Below are positions 37,238-46,800 of a DNA stretch of 64,000 bases, piece by piece; positions within the stretch are counted from its first letter, which is position 1, and each line of letters begins with the position of its first letter. Made by a program: the position numbers and the translations under genes. The DNA is from Pseudomonas sp. MWU15-20650. Its GTDB lineage: Bacteria > Pseudomonadota > Gammaproteobacteria > Pseudomonadales > Pseudomonadaceae. The notes under the pieces were generated by a model that worked only from the letters and a program-made list of their open reading frames with translations, ran no database searches and was not told where the DNA came from. Location of the stretch: NCBI RefSeq assembly GCF_023242475.1, contig NZ_JALJFG010000007.1, forward strand, positions 1-64,000, given 5' to 3'.

Positions 37238-37254
37238 ACCCGTCTCCAAAACCC

Positions 37255-37358
37255 GTACAAGTCGCCCTGGCTTGTACAAATAGTGCAAAACGTTGAACCG
37301 CCACAGGCCACCACGGTCAAGTAAATATGGCGCACCACGGCGGTGCGCTCCTTTACTT
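37255..37358. promoter_or_regulatory. Structured 5' region of the KaiC-like gene
   Basis: GTACAAG...CTTGTAC (37255-37277) forms one inverted repeat. A second, larger one pairs AAGTAAA with TTTACTT and GCGCACC with GGTGCGC (37319-37358). A third CTTGTAC follows at 37356-37362. The last hairpin ends 21 bp before the probable TTG start. It may be an operator set or a translational control element; the first repeat could instead end the TPR transcript. Confidence 0.5.
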
Positions 37359-37379
37359 GTACGTGACCGAGGGCACTTC

Positions 37380-38882
37380 TTGTCTACATCCACAGCGCTG
37401 TTCAGTGAAAAGGCGGCCACCGGCATTGAAGGTCTGGATGACATTCTTTCCGGCGGGCTATCGCGCAGCCACCTGTTCCTGTTGGAAGGCGAACCTGGCA
37501 CGGGTAAGACCACCGTCGCGCTGCACTTTCTACAGGCCGGCGCGCAAAACGGTGAACGTTGCTTGTATATCACCTTGTCCGAAACCGAGCGCGAATTGCG
37601 CCAGGGAGCCGAGTCCCACGGCTGGCATCTGAATGACCATATCCACATCTTCGAGCTGACCCCGCCGGAGAGCCTGCTGGACGCGGATCACCAACAGAGC
37701 CTGCTGTACTCCTCCGACCTGGAACTGGGCGAGGCCACGCGGCAGATTTTCGAAGTGGTCGAACGGGTCAAACCCACCCGCGTGGTGATCGACAGCCTTT
37801 CTGAAATCCGCCTGCTTGCGCAAAGCTCGTTGCGCTACCGTCGGCAGATCCTGGCGATCAAACACTACTTTGTGCGCTACGACACCACGGTCCTGCTGCT
37901 GGACGACCTGACCACCGAATCCCTGGATAAAACCGTGCACAGCGTGGCCCACGGGGTGATTCGCCTGGAGGAACTGACCCCCGCCTACGGCGCCGAACGC
38001 CGTCGGGTGCGTGTGGTGAAATACCGTGGCCAGAAATACCGCGGTGGTTTTCATGACTTCACCATCATGGGCGACGGTATCCACGTGTTCCCACGCCTGG
38101 TGGCCGCCGAACACCGCGGTGGCTACGTCCGTCAGACCTTGAGCAGCGGCATCCGTGAACTGGATGCGCTGATGGGGGGTGGTGTCGAGACGGGCTCCAG
38201 TAGCCTGATCCTGGGCCCGGCCGGTACCGGCAAGTCACTGATCTCAATGATCTTCGCCGCCGCCGCCGTGGCCCGTGGCGAAAAAGCCGCGCTGTTCATT
38301 TTCGATGAAGAGTTGGGCCTGTTGTTCGAGCGCATGAAAAACATAGGCATTGACCTCGCCGCCTTGCAGGCCACCGGCAACTTACTCATCGAACAGGTGG
38401 ACGCTGCCGAGTTGTCCCCCGGCGAGTTCTCCCATCGCGTGCGGCGCTGCGTCGATGAACGCGGGATCAAAACCGTGGTGATCGACAGTATCAACGGTTA
38501 CCAAGCCGCCATGCCGGAAGAAAACGCGCTGATCCTGCACATGCACGAGTTGCTGCTGTACCTCAACCGCCGTGGTGCGGCGACCTTCATGACCGTCGCC
38601 CAGCATGGCCTGGTAGGCGATATGCAAGCCCCGGTCGATATTACTTACCTGGCCGACACCGTCATTCTGCTGCGTTACTTCGAGGCATTGGGCAAGGTGC
38701 GTCGCGCCATTTCCATCATCAAAAAACGCACCGGCACCCATGAATCGACGATTCGCGAATACCGTATCGACAGTCGTGGCATGACCGTGGGTGAGCCCCT
38801 CGATAACTTCCAGGGCGTGTTGCGCGGCATACCGACCTTCACGGGCACCGGCTCGCCCCTGCTCAAGGAAGAGGGACAGTGA
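37380..38882 (+). CDS. KaiC-like double-domain ATPase
   Basis: About 500 residues with two RecA/KaiC domains. Domain 1: GIEGLDDILSGGLSRSHLFL, Walker A GEPGTGKT, and VVIDSLSEIRLLAQS as Walker B. Domain 2: GIRELDALMGGGVETGSSSL, Walker A GPAGTGKS and TVVIDSINGYQAAM. No KaiA or KaiB is present nearby, so this is not a clock gene in the cyanobacterial sense. KaiC-kinase pairs of this kind are linked to stress signalling in proteobacteria. I prefer a TTG start at 37380 (MSTSTALFSEK) with GAGG seven bases upstream. The stop overlaps the next kinase gene by 4 bp (GTGA). Confidence 0.88.
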   Translation: MSTSTALFSEKAATGIEGLDDILSGGLSRSHLFLLEGEPGTGKTTVALHFLQAGAQNGERCLYITLSETERELRQGAESHGWHLNDHIHIFELTPPESLLDADHQQSLLYSSDLELGEATRQIFEVVERVKPTRVVIDSLSEIRLLAQSSLRYRRQILAIKHYFVRYDTTVLLLDDLTTESLDKTVHSVAHGVIRLEELTPAYGAERRRVRVVKYRGQKYRGGFHDFTIMGDGIHVFPRLVAAEHRGGYVRQTLSSGIRELDALMGGGVETGSSSLILGPAGTGKSLISMIFAAAAVARGEKAALFIFDEELGLLFERMKNIGIDLAALQATGNLLIEQVDAAELSPGEFSHRVRRCVDERGIKTVVIDSINGYQAAMPEENALILHMHELLLYLNRRGAATFMTVAQHGLVGDMQAPVDITYLADTVILLRYFEALGKVRRAISIIKKRTGTHESTIREYRIDSRGMTVGEPLDNFQGVLRGIPTFTGTGSPLLKEEGQ

Positions 38883-40549
38883 CAGGCCCGTCTCCCGTCT
38901 CCGAGCGCGCCATCGTGCTGGCGCCAATGGGCCGTGATGGCTCCCTGGCGCTGATGATGCTCAACCAGGCCGGTTATAACGGCATCATTGCCAGCAACCT
39001 GACGCTGTTGTGCGAGGCACTCGAGCAAGGTGCCGGCTTGCTTATCATTGCCGCCGAAGCGCTGCGTGGCGTAGACCTTGAGCCCCTGCTGGGGTATTTG
39101 CAGCAACAGCCCGCCTGGTCTGATATGCCCATTGTGCTGATGACCCATCACGGCGGCGGCGAGCAAAACGGGTCATCCCACCTCAGTGGCTTGCTGGGCA
39201 ACGTGACGTTTCTGGAGCGGCCGTTTCATCCGGTCACACTGATCAGTCTCGTCAGTGCGGCCCTGCGTGGGCGCCGGCGGCAATACGAGGCCCGCGACCG
39301 GTTGATTGACTTGAGCGAAAGTGAACTGCGCTTGCAACGCACCCTGGAAACCCTGGAGCAGCAAGTGGAAGAACGCACGGCGCAGCTACGCAACAACGAG
39401 GAAGCCCTGCGCCAATCGCAGAAAATGGAAGCCGTCGGGCAGTTGACCGGCGGCATCGCCCATGACTTCAACAATATGCTGACGGGGATTATCGGCAGCC
39501 TTGAGTTGCTGCGAAGGCGTGTGGCCCGGGGCAAACTGGATGACCTCGATAGCCTGATCGACCTGGGCGTCACCTCGGCCAACCGCGCGGCCGGCCTGAC
39601 CCACCGCCTGCTGGCGTTTTCCCGCCGCCAGTCGCTGGATTCCAAACCCGTGGAGATCAACCAGTTGGTGATATCCATGGGCGAGTTGCTGGCGCGCAGC
39701 ATCAACGAAAGCATCGCCCTCGACATGCGGCTGCCGGAACAGCTCTGGACTGCCGAGGCGGACCCCAACCAGTTGGAAAGCGCCCTGCTCAACCTGGTGA
39801 TCAACGCGCGTGATGCCATGCCCGGCGGCGGCACGTTGGTGGTTGAAACCTCCAACCGCCACCTGGACAGCGTGTTCACCGCCGCCTATGGCACCTTGAC
39901 GCCCGGCGATTATGTGGAGCTGAGCGTCAGCGACACCGGCTGTGGTATCCCGGATCACTTGATAGGCCGCGTATTCGATCCGTTTTTCACCACCAAACCC
40001 ATCGGCCAAGGCACCGGCCTGGGGTTGTCGATGATCTATGGCTTTGCTCGCCAGTCCCGTGGCCATGTGACGATCCACAGCGAAGTCGGCAAAGGCACCA
40101 CCGTCAGTCTGTTCCTGCCGCGTTTTGTTGGCGAAATGAAAACGCAGCAACCCCTCAACCCGACATTACTGCCCTTCGCCAATGCGGGTGAAACGGTGTT
40201 GATCGTCGAGGATGACCCCGCAGTCAGGGTGTTGGTCAGCGCAGTGCTCAACGAGCTGGGCTACGGGTTTGTCGAGGCCGCCGATGCGAATACGGCGGTA
40301 CCGATCATAGAATCCGATCAGCGCATTGATCTGATGATCAGCGACGTCGGTTTGCCCGGGATGAACGGTCGGCAGTTGGCGGAAATCGGCCGCCAGCTCC
40401 GTCCCGAGCTCAAGGTCTTGTTCATTACCGGTTATGCCGAACACGCTGCGGTGCGCGGCGGGTTCCTGGACCCAGGGATGCAGCTGATCACCAAGCCCTT
40501 TACGTTTGATTTGTTGACGGCGAAGGTGCGGGAGATGATCCAGGCGTAG
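38879..40549 (+). CDS. Hybrid histidine kinase coupled to the KaiC-like protein
   Basis: A 556-residue cytosolic kinase starting with a GTG that overlaps the KaiC stop. The N-terminal 130 residues are a pseudo-receiver-like domain (IVLAPMGRDGSLALMMLNQA, IVLMTHHGG) without the phospho-acceptor Asp pattern. A coiled segment (LEQQVEERTAQLRNNEEALR) leads to the H-box QLTGGIAHDFNNMLTGIIGS, the HATPase motifs NLVINARDAMPGGG and VSDTGCGIP, GLGLSMIYG, and a C-terminal receiver (LIVEDDPAVRVLVSAVLNEL, DLMISDVGLPGMNG, ITKPF). Input probably comes from the KaiC-like partner. Its output is not encoded in the same operon. Confidence 0.9.
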   Translation: MTGPSPVSERAIVLAPMGRDGSLALMMLNQAGYNGIIASNLTLLCEALEQGAGLLIIAAEALRGVDLEPLLGYLQQQPAWSDMPIVLMTHHGGGEQNGSSHLSGLLGNVTFLERPFHPVTLISLVSAALRGRRRQYEARDRLIDLSESELRLQRTLETLEQQVEERTAQLRNNEEALRQSQKMEAVGQLTGGIAHDFNNMLTGIIGSLELLRRRVARGKLDDLDSLIDLGVTSANRAAGLTHRLLAFSRRQSLDSKPVEINQLVISMGELLARSINESIALDMRLPEQLWTAEADPNQLESALLNLVINARDAMPGGGTLVVETSNRHLDSVFTAAYGTLTPGDYVELSVSDTGCGIPDHLIGRVFDPFFTTKPIGQGTGLGLSMIYGFARQSRGHVTIHSEVGKGTTVSLFLPRFVGEMKTQQPLNPTLLPFANAGETVLIVEDDPAVRVLVSAVLNELGYGFVEAADANTAVPIIESDQRIDLMISDVGLPGMNGRQLAEIGRQLRPELKVLFITGYAEHAAVRGGFLDPGMQLITKPFTFDLLTAKVREMIQA

Positions 40550-40821
40550 ATGCGTCGCGTCCCTACGCTCGCGACAACACCCGTGTTGCAACTAATTGTC
40601 ACGGCTTCATAAAGAAAAGCTGGAATCGACGCCTGTTTTTTCCACGAAACGTTCACGAGCAACGCATGAAAAAAACACTTAAATCGGCATCGACCAGGAA
40701 AATTCCGTCAAAGCAGGTTGGCAGTTCGCCTATACGCCTGGCAGTGAGCTCAGCGCCAATGCCAAGAAGCTCGAAGCTTAAGCCGATGGAATGCGCGGCG
40801 CCCTGGTTTGACGCCGCGTTA
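40550..40821. other. Intergenic stretch with a gene remnant
   Basis: Between convergent genes. A plus-strand frame at 40683-40781 reads GIDQENSVKAGWQFAYTPGS and ends at TAA. It looks like the tail of a lost gene but has no start; a TAA lies directly before it. GCGGCG...CGCCGC around 40796-40817 could act as a terminator for both strands. Confidence 0.35.
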
Positions 40822-41199
40822 TCAGGCTAACAAACGCTGGATATGTTCCTGCAACGTATCCAGATCAAACGGCTTGGCCAGGATCGGCGCGTTGCGCGTG
40901 ATCGGGCTGTTGCAGTCGAGAATTTCCTGCGGGTAGCCGCTGATAAAGATCACTTTCAATTCCGGGCGCAACTTGATCGCAGGCTCGGCAATCTGCACGC
41001 CGGAAATCCCACCCGGCAGGCGGTAATCGGTCACCATCAAGTCCAGGTGCGGTTTGGTTGCGAGGATTTCAAAGGCCTGCTCCCCATCGATCGCCTTCAA
41101 GACCCGATAGCCCAAGCCCGCCAGGTATTCACCCAACACAAACATAATGGATTCGTCGTCCTCGACGATCAGAACGACATCTTGTGCATCTTCACTCAT
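40822..41199 (-). CDS. Single-domain response regulator
   Basis: A 125-residue receiver domain with no output domain. VVLIVEDDESIMFVLGEYLA carries the acidic pair, LMVTDYRLPGGISG the phospho-acceptor Asp, VIFISGYPQEI the Thr/Ser position and ILAKPFD the Lys. It resembles FixJ/CheY-like receivers used as phosphate shuttles or sinks. I start it at the ATG at 41197-41199 (MSEDAQDV), preceded by AAAGG. It is the last gene of the minus-strand signalling cluster, 78 bp after the REC-kinase. Confidence 0.9.
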   Translation of the reverse strand: MSEDAQDVVLIVEDDESIMFVLGEYLAGLGYRVLKAIDGEQAFEILATKPHLDLMVTDYRLPGGISGVQIAEPAIKLRPELKVIFISGYPQEILDCNSPITRNAPILAKPFDLDTLQEHIQRLLA

Positions 41200-41277
41200 G
41201 GGAAGCCTTTGTCCGGTCAATTGCTGCAGTTACGACCATCGGGTCACGCAGAGGTTGCGTCCAGCTGACGATTGATT

Positions 41278-42471
41278 TCATTGCGGCGCCTGAAGTGGCA
41301 GGCACACCCGGAACAAGGCGCCCTCGCCTATGCGGCTTTCGACCTCGATCGTGCCGCCATGGGCCGCGACGATTTGCTCAGAGATGAACAACCCCAGCCC
41401 CAGGCCCGAAGTGGCATGGTTAGCGCAGACCCGCTCGAACTGCTGGAAAATACGCTTCTGGTTGTCTTCGCTGATACCGATGCCTCGGTCACGCACTTCG
41501 ACGCGCGCCTCGCCATGCTCGGTATACACGCGTACATCCACCGGGCTCTTGGCGCCATAGCGCAAGGCGTTGGTCAGCAGGTTGGTCACCACCTGCTCGA
41601 TGCGGAACTCGTCCCAATAGCCTTCGACGGGTTCATCGGCGACCAACTGCATGGACGACTCGGCGGCGGCCACTTGCGGCGCGAAGTTTTGCACCAGGTT
41701 GCGCACCAGTTGCGCCAGGTCGAAACGCGCCGGGCGAATCGACAGCTTGCCGGTACGGATGCGCGACACGTCCAGCATGTCCTCGATCAGGCGGATCAGG
41801 CTCTGGATCTGCCGCTCATCGCGGTCAACCATGGCGTGCATCTTGTCGAGGGTAAACGCGGCGGCGTTGTCCCGGGCAAGGTGCATTTTGCGCAATTGGG
41901 TTTCCAGGATCAGGCCGTTAAGGGGCGTACGGACTTCATGGGCGACAATCGACATGAAATCATCGCGCATGCGCACGGCCTGCTCCAGCTCGGCCTGGGT
42001 GGCTTGCAGGCGCGTCAGCAACAGCTCTTGCTCGCGGCGGCTACGCTCCAGGGCTTCCACTTGCAGCTTCATCGCCTTGCTCTGGCGGTACAGGTCAACG
42101 AACACATTGACCTTGCTCTTGACCGCGTGGATATCCAGCGGTTTGTGCAGGAAGTCCACCGCACCGCTTTCATAGCCCTTGAAGGCGTAGTTGAGTTCGC
42201 GGCCGGCGGCGCTGACGAACACAATCGGGATATTTTTGGTTTTCTCGGTGCCGCGCATCAATTCGGCCAGCTCGAAACCGTTCATGCCGGGCATCTGCAC
42301 GTCGAGGATCGCCATGGCGAATTCATGTTCCAGCAACAGGGATAACGCTTCGTCGGCGCTCAATGCCTTGAAGACCTGGCGATCCTCACGCTTGATCAGC
42401 GCTTCGAGGGCCAGCAGGTTTTCCGGCAGATCGTCGACAATCAGCAGTTTGGCCTGGACAGTACTTAACAT
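41278..42471 (-). CDS. Receiver-histidine kinase fusion
   Basis: A 397-residue cytosolic protein with an N-terminal receiver (LLIVDDLPENLLALEALIKR, AILDVQMPGMNGFELAELMR, VDFLHKPLD), then a coiled linker and a histidine kinase core (FMSIVAHEVRTPLNGLILET, NLLTNALRYGAKSPVDVRVY, VRDRGIGISEDNQKRIFQQF, GLGLGLFISEQIVAAHGG). Input comes as phosphate through the receiver, probably from the large hybrid kinase upstream. The start ATG overlaps the stop of the cheB-like gene by 7 bp (ATGTTAA), so translation is coupled. Confidence 0.92.
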   Translation of the reverse strand: MLSTVQAKLLIVDDLPENLLALEALIKREDRQVFKALSADEALSLLLEHEFAMAILDVQMPGMNGFELAELMRGTEKTKNIPIVFVSAAGRELNYAFKGYESGAVDFLHKPLDIHAVKSKVNVFVDLYRQSKAMKLQVEALERSRREQELLLTRLQATQAELEQAVRMRDDFMSIVAHEVRTPLNGLILETQLRKMHLARDNAAAFTLDKMHAMVDRDERQIQSLIRLIEDMLDVSRIRTGKLSIRPARFDLAQLVRNLVQNFAPQVAAAESSMQLVADEPVEGYWDEFRIEQVVTNLLTNALRYGAKSPVDVRVYTEHGEARVEVRDRGIGISEDNQKRIFQQFERVCANHATSGLGLGLFISEQIVAAHGGTIEVESRIGEGALFRVCLPLQAPQ

Positions 42472-43064
42472 GGGAGGGGTTCCAGGGAAGCCAGCAATGA
42501 GCCGATACGGCTCAAAGGAAGAATATGGTCAGGCGTGTGCAGCGCCAGGGCGGCCAGGGGCATCACGGCAATTCGCGCTTCCTGGGGGTCCTGGACGACG
42601 GTGTTGCCGCCCGATTGCTTGACATGGGCCAACCCGCGCGCGCCGTCATGGTTGGCGCCGGTCAACAGGATCGCCAGCAAGCCTGGGCCATAGGCATCGG
42701 CGGCCGAGGCGAACAGGAAGTCGATGGCCGGGCGGGAGTGGTGTACCCGGTCTTCCTGGCTCAGGGACAGGCTGCGGTCCAGCTCCACCGACAAGTGATA
42801 ACCGGGCGTGGCGAAATACAAGGTGCCCGCCTCGATCGTTTCCTTGTCGCACGCTTCTTTCACCGGGATGCGCAGGCGTCGTGCGAAGACTTCCGCCAGT
42901 TGGCTGCGGCGCTCATCCGGCAAATGCAGCACGGCGATGATCGGCACGCCGAAACCTTCAGGCAGACCGCTGAAAATAGTCAGCAACGCCTCGACGCCGC
43001 CGGCGGAAGCGCCGACGACGATGGCTTCAATCCCGCGAATCGGGCTGGTTGCGACACCGCTCAT
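42465..43064 (-). CDS. CheB-type methylesterase domain, no receiver
   Basis: A 199-residue methylesterase catalytic domain: IVVGASAGGVEALLTIFSGL (Ser), IIAVLHLPDERRSQLAEVFA (His) and LLAILLTGANHDGARGLAHV (Asp). The usual N-terminal receiver of CheB is missing. I chose the ATG at 43064 (MSGVATSPIRG), which overlaps the cheR-like stop by 4 bp. Without chemoreceptor or CheA/W genes nearby, the CheB/CheR pair probably serves a non-chemotactic signalling system, working on the kinase encoded beside it or on a distant receptor. Confidence 0.9.
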   Translation of the reverse strand: MSGVATSPIRGIEAIVVGASAGGVEALLTIFSGLPEGFGVPIIAVLHLPDERRSQLAEVFARRLRIPVKEACDKETIEAGTLYFATPGYHLSVELDRSLSLSQEDRVHHSRPAIDFLFASAADAYGPGLLAILLTGANHDGARGLAHVKQSGGNTVVQDPQEARIAVMPLAALALHTPDHILPLSRIGSLLASLEPLPC

Positions 43065-43891
43065 GATTTTCGGTAGATCCGTTCCTGTTTGACCAAGGGT
43101 TCGAATTGCTTGCTGTAGGCGGAAAAATCCAGGGTTTCCTTGCTGCCCAGCACCAGGAAGCCGCGATGGCACAGCGACTCATGAAACAATCCAAACGCCC
43201 TGTCCTGCAATTTTTTATTGAAGTAAATCAATACATTACGACATGAAATTAATTGAGTTTCTGAGAAGACGCTATCCGTCGCCAGGCTGTGATCGGCGAA
43301 GGTGACGTTCTCGCGCAGGCTTTTATCGAAGATCGCGTAATCGTAAGCCGCCGTGTAGTAGTCGGCAAACGAACGTTGACCGCCGGCCTGCTGATAATTG
43401 GCGGTGTAGGCGCGCACATTCTCCAGGGAGAAGATGCCTTGCTTGGCTTTATCCAGGGACGCCGGGTTGATGTCCGTGGCGTAGATGATCGTACGCTCCA
43501 GCAACCCTTCTTCACGTAACAGGATCGCCATGGAGTACACCTCCTCGCCCGTGCTGCAGCCGGCAATCCAGATCTTGATCGACGGGTAGGTCTTGAGCAG
43601 AGGCACCACTTCCCGGCGAATGGCCAGGAAGTGCGACGGATCGCGAAACATCTCGCTCACCGGGATCGTCAGAAATTGCAGCAACTGCATGAAGGCCGAT
43701 GGGTCGTGGAGCACCCGCTCCTGCAGCGCGGAAATGGTCGCGCAGTCGAACTGGCGCAATGCATGGGCCACGCGCCGTTTAACCGACGCGCCGGAGTAGT
43801 CGCGAAAGTCATAGCTGTACTTGAGGTAAATCGCCTCAATCAACAGGCGCAGCTCGATATCGCTGCTTTTGTCCAAAAAACACTGCTCCAC
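43061..43891 (-). CDS. CheR-type methyltransferase
   Basis: A 276-residue SAM-dependent methyltransferase. It has the CheR N-terminal helical domain (YDFRDYSGASVKRRVAHALR), the SAM motif KIWIAGCSTGEEVYSMAILL, IIYATDINPASLDKAKQGIF and the catalytic-core LISCRNVLIYFNKKLQDRAF. It would methylate glutamates of a partner receptor or kinase. The start is a GTG at 43889-43891, immediately after the TAA of the hybrid kinase gene. It overlaps the cheB-like gene by 4 bp. Confidence 0.9.
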   Translation of the reverse strand: MEQCFLDKSSDIELRLLIEAIYLKYSYDFRDYSGASVKRRVAHALRQFDCATISALQERVLHDPSAFMQLLQFLTIPVSEMFRDPSHFLAIRREVVPLLKTYPSIKIWIAGCSTGEEVYSMAILLREEGLLERTIIYATDINPASLDKAKQGIFSLENVRAYTANYQQAGGQRSFADYYTAAYDYAIFDKSLRENVTFADHSLATDSVFSETQLISCRNVLIYFNKKLQDRAFGLFHESLCHRGFLVLGSKETLDFSAYSKQFEPLVKQERIYRKS

Positions 43892-46800
43892 TTAGATGCG
43901 CTCCATCTTGGGTAGCCATACGCGAATCAGCGAAAACAGACGGTCCAGATCAATCGGCTTGGCCAGGTAGTCGTTGGAACCTGCCGCCAGGCAACGCTCC
44001 TGATCGTCCTTCATGGCCTTGGCCGTCACGGCGATGATCGGCAGCTTTTTCCAGCGCGGGTCCTGGCGGATCAAGGCGGTGGCCTCGTAACCGTCCATCT
44101 CCGGCATCATCACGTCCATCAGCACCAGGTCGATGTCGTCGACTTCATTGAGTTTATCGATGGCGTCATGGCCATTACGCCCGATGACCACCACCGCGCC
44201 TTTGTGTTCCAAGGCGCTGGTCAGGGCGAAGATATTACGTACATCGTCGTCCACCAGCAGGATCTTGCGCCCCTCGAAGACCTTGTCGCGGCTGCGTGCG
44301 GTCTTGAGCATCTTCTGGCGGTCATGTGACAGCTGGGATTCGATTTTGTGCAGAAAGAGCGTGACTTCGTCCAGCAGACGCTCGGGTGAACGGGCGCCCT
44401 TGATGATGATCGAGCGCGAATATTTGCGCAGCTCTGCCTCTTCGTCGCGGGTCAGGTTGCGTCCCGTATAGACGATCACCGGTGGGAACGAGCAAATGTC
44501 CTCGGTGGCCATGCGCTTGAGCAGCTCGTTGCCGAGCATGTCCGGTAGCTTGAGGTCGATGATCATGCAGTCATAGACCGTGTTGCGCAGCAGTTCGAGG
44601 GCTTCCTGGGCAAAGCCTACGGCGGTGATTTCGATGTCATCGTCGCCGATCAAGCGGGCAATACTGTCACGCTGCAGGTCATCATCCTCCACCAGCAGTA
44701 CACGCTTGACCTTCTGGGTCAGCTTGGCTTCCAGGCGTGCAAACACGTCTTTGAGCTCTTCGCGGGTGGTCGGCTTGACCGCATAACCGATGGCGCCCAT
44801 GTGCATGGCCGCTTCCACACGGTCTTCCACGGAGATCACGTGCACCGGGATGTGGCGGGTATTGGCGTGCGCCTTGAGACGCTGCAACACGGTCAGCCCG
44901 GAATGGTCCGGCAGGCGCATGTCCAGAAGGATGGCATCGGGGATGTATTCTTCGGCGAGGCTGTAACCTTCGTCGGCACCGTGAGCGACCAGGCAGTGGT
45001 AGCCCAGCTCATGGGCCAGGTCGAAGAGGATGCGCGCGAAGTTCGGCTCATCTTCCACCACCAGGATGCAACGGGTGCTGAACGGCGCTTTGTCACGGTC
45101 ATCGGCAAAGCGCGGGATCAGGTGGGCGTCCGCCACCGACAACGGCGAAACTTTCACGGGTGCAGGTGCCGGGACCACCACGGGTTGGCGGGGTTGCTCG
45201 ATCGGCGGCGCATCGGCCTCGCGCTCGACATACTGCTCCGGCAACACCAGGGTGAAAATACTGCCCTTGCCCGGCTCACTGGTCACACTGATGTAGCCCC
45301 CCAGCAGCGTGGCCAGATCGCGGGAAATGGACAGGCCCAGGCCGGTGCCGCCGTAACGCCGATTGGACGTGCCATCGGCCTGGCGGAACGCTTCGAAGAT
45401 GCTTTCCTGTTGGTCCTGGGCGATGCCTATCCCGGAGTCGCGCACGGTAAAGGCAACGCCCTCCCCTGGTGCGCGGGACACCGTCAGGCTGACCTCGCCT
45501 TGTTCGGTGAACTTGATCGCGTTGGAGAGCAGGTTCTTGAGGATCTGCTCCAGGCGCTGGCGATCGGTAAACAGCAGGGGCGGCGCACCTGTTTGTACCT
45601 CCACCTGGAAGCCCAGCTTGCGCTCAGCCGCCAGCGGCTCGAACAGGCCACGCAGGCCATCCACCAGGCGCACGACACTGGAGTTCTCCGGGCGCACTTC
45701 CAGCTTGCCGGCTTCCACCTTGGAAATATCCAGGATGTCATTGATCAGGTTGAGCAGGTCATTACCGGCCGAATAAATCGACTCGGCAAACTTGACCTGC
45801 TCGGCGCTGAGGTTTTCCTGGGGGTTCTCCGCCAGCAACTTGGCCAGGATCAATGAGCTGTTCAGCGGCGTGCGCAGCTCGTGGGACATGTTGGCAAGGA
45901 ATTCAGACTTGTATTTGCTCGAGCGTTGCAGCTCATCGGCGCGGTCTTCCAGTTCGAGTTGCGCCTGGTTGAGCTCGACGTTCTTGCGGTCCATGGCGTC
46001 GCGCTGCTCGGCCAGGGTCTGGGTCTGTTCAGCCAACTGCTCGTTGGTCTGTTCAAGTTCCGCTTGCTGAGTTTCCAGGTGGGTCTGGGATTCCTTGAGG
46101 ATGCGCGACTGCTCCTCCAGCTCTTCATTGGCGGTCTTGAGTTCTTCCTGCTGCACTTGCAGTTCTTCGTTGAGCTGCTGGGTCTCGGCCAACACCTCCT
46201 GCAAACGCTGGCGATAACGGGCGGCTTCAATAGAGGTGCCGATATTGCCGGCGATCAGTTCCAGCAGCTCAACGTCGCGCTCCTCTAGCGGGCGCAGAAA
46301 GCCCAACTCGATCACGCCGTTGACACGGTCGTCATCGCTGGTTGGCATCACCAGCACACTGCGCGTGGAGCCTTCACCCAGGCCGGAACTGACCTTGAAG
46401 TAGTCCACCGGCACATCGTCCAGGCGAATCAGGCGATCGAGCTGGGCGGCCTGCCCAACGATGCCTTCGTCGCTGTAGATCGACTGTTCCTGCTGTTCCT
46501 GCTCGCGGGAGAAGCCATAAGTGGCCACGCGCTTGAGGCCACCATGTTCTTCGCGCACATAGAGAGCCGCGACAGCCGAGCCCATGTACTGGGCGAAGAA
46601 CTGCAGAATATTGCGACCGAGCATGTTCAGACTCAACTGGCCAAGCACTTGCTCAGCCAATTCAGTCTGGCCGTTGCGCAACCAGGCTTGCTGTTCCAGG
46701 CGTCGCGCTATCTTCTGTTGCGACAGGATGTTTGCGCTGTAACTTTCTGAAAGTGCGAGTAAGTTCTTCCTGCCGACATAGGCAAGAAAGCCGCTTAACC

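Noticed and set aside
41272..42345. 357-codon open frame on the plus strand
   Set aside because: Antisense of the receiver-kinase fusion gene.
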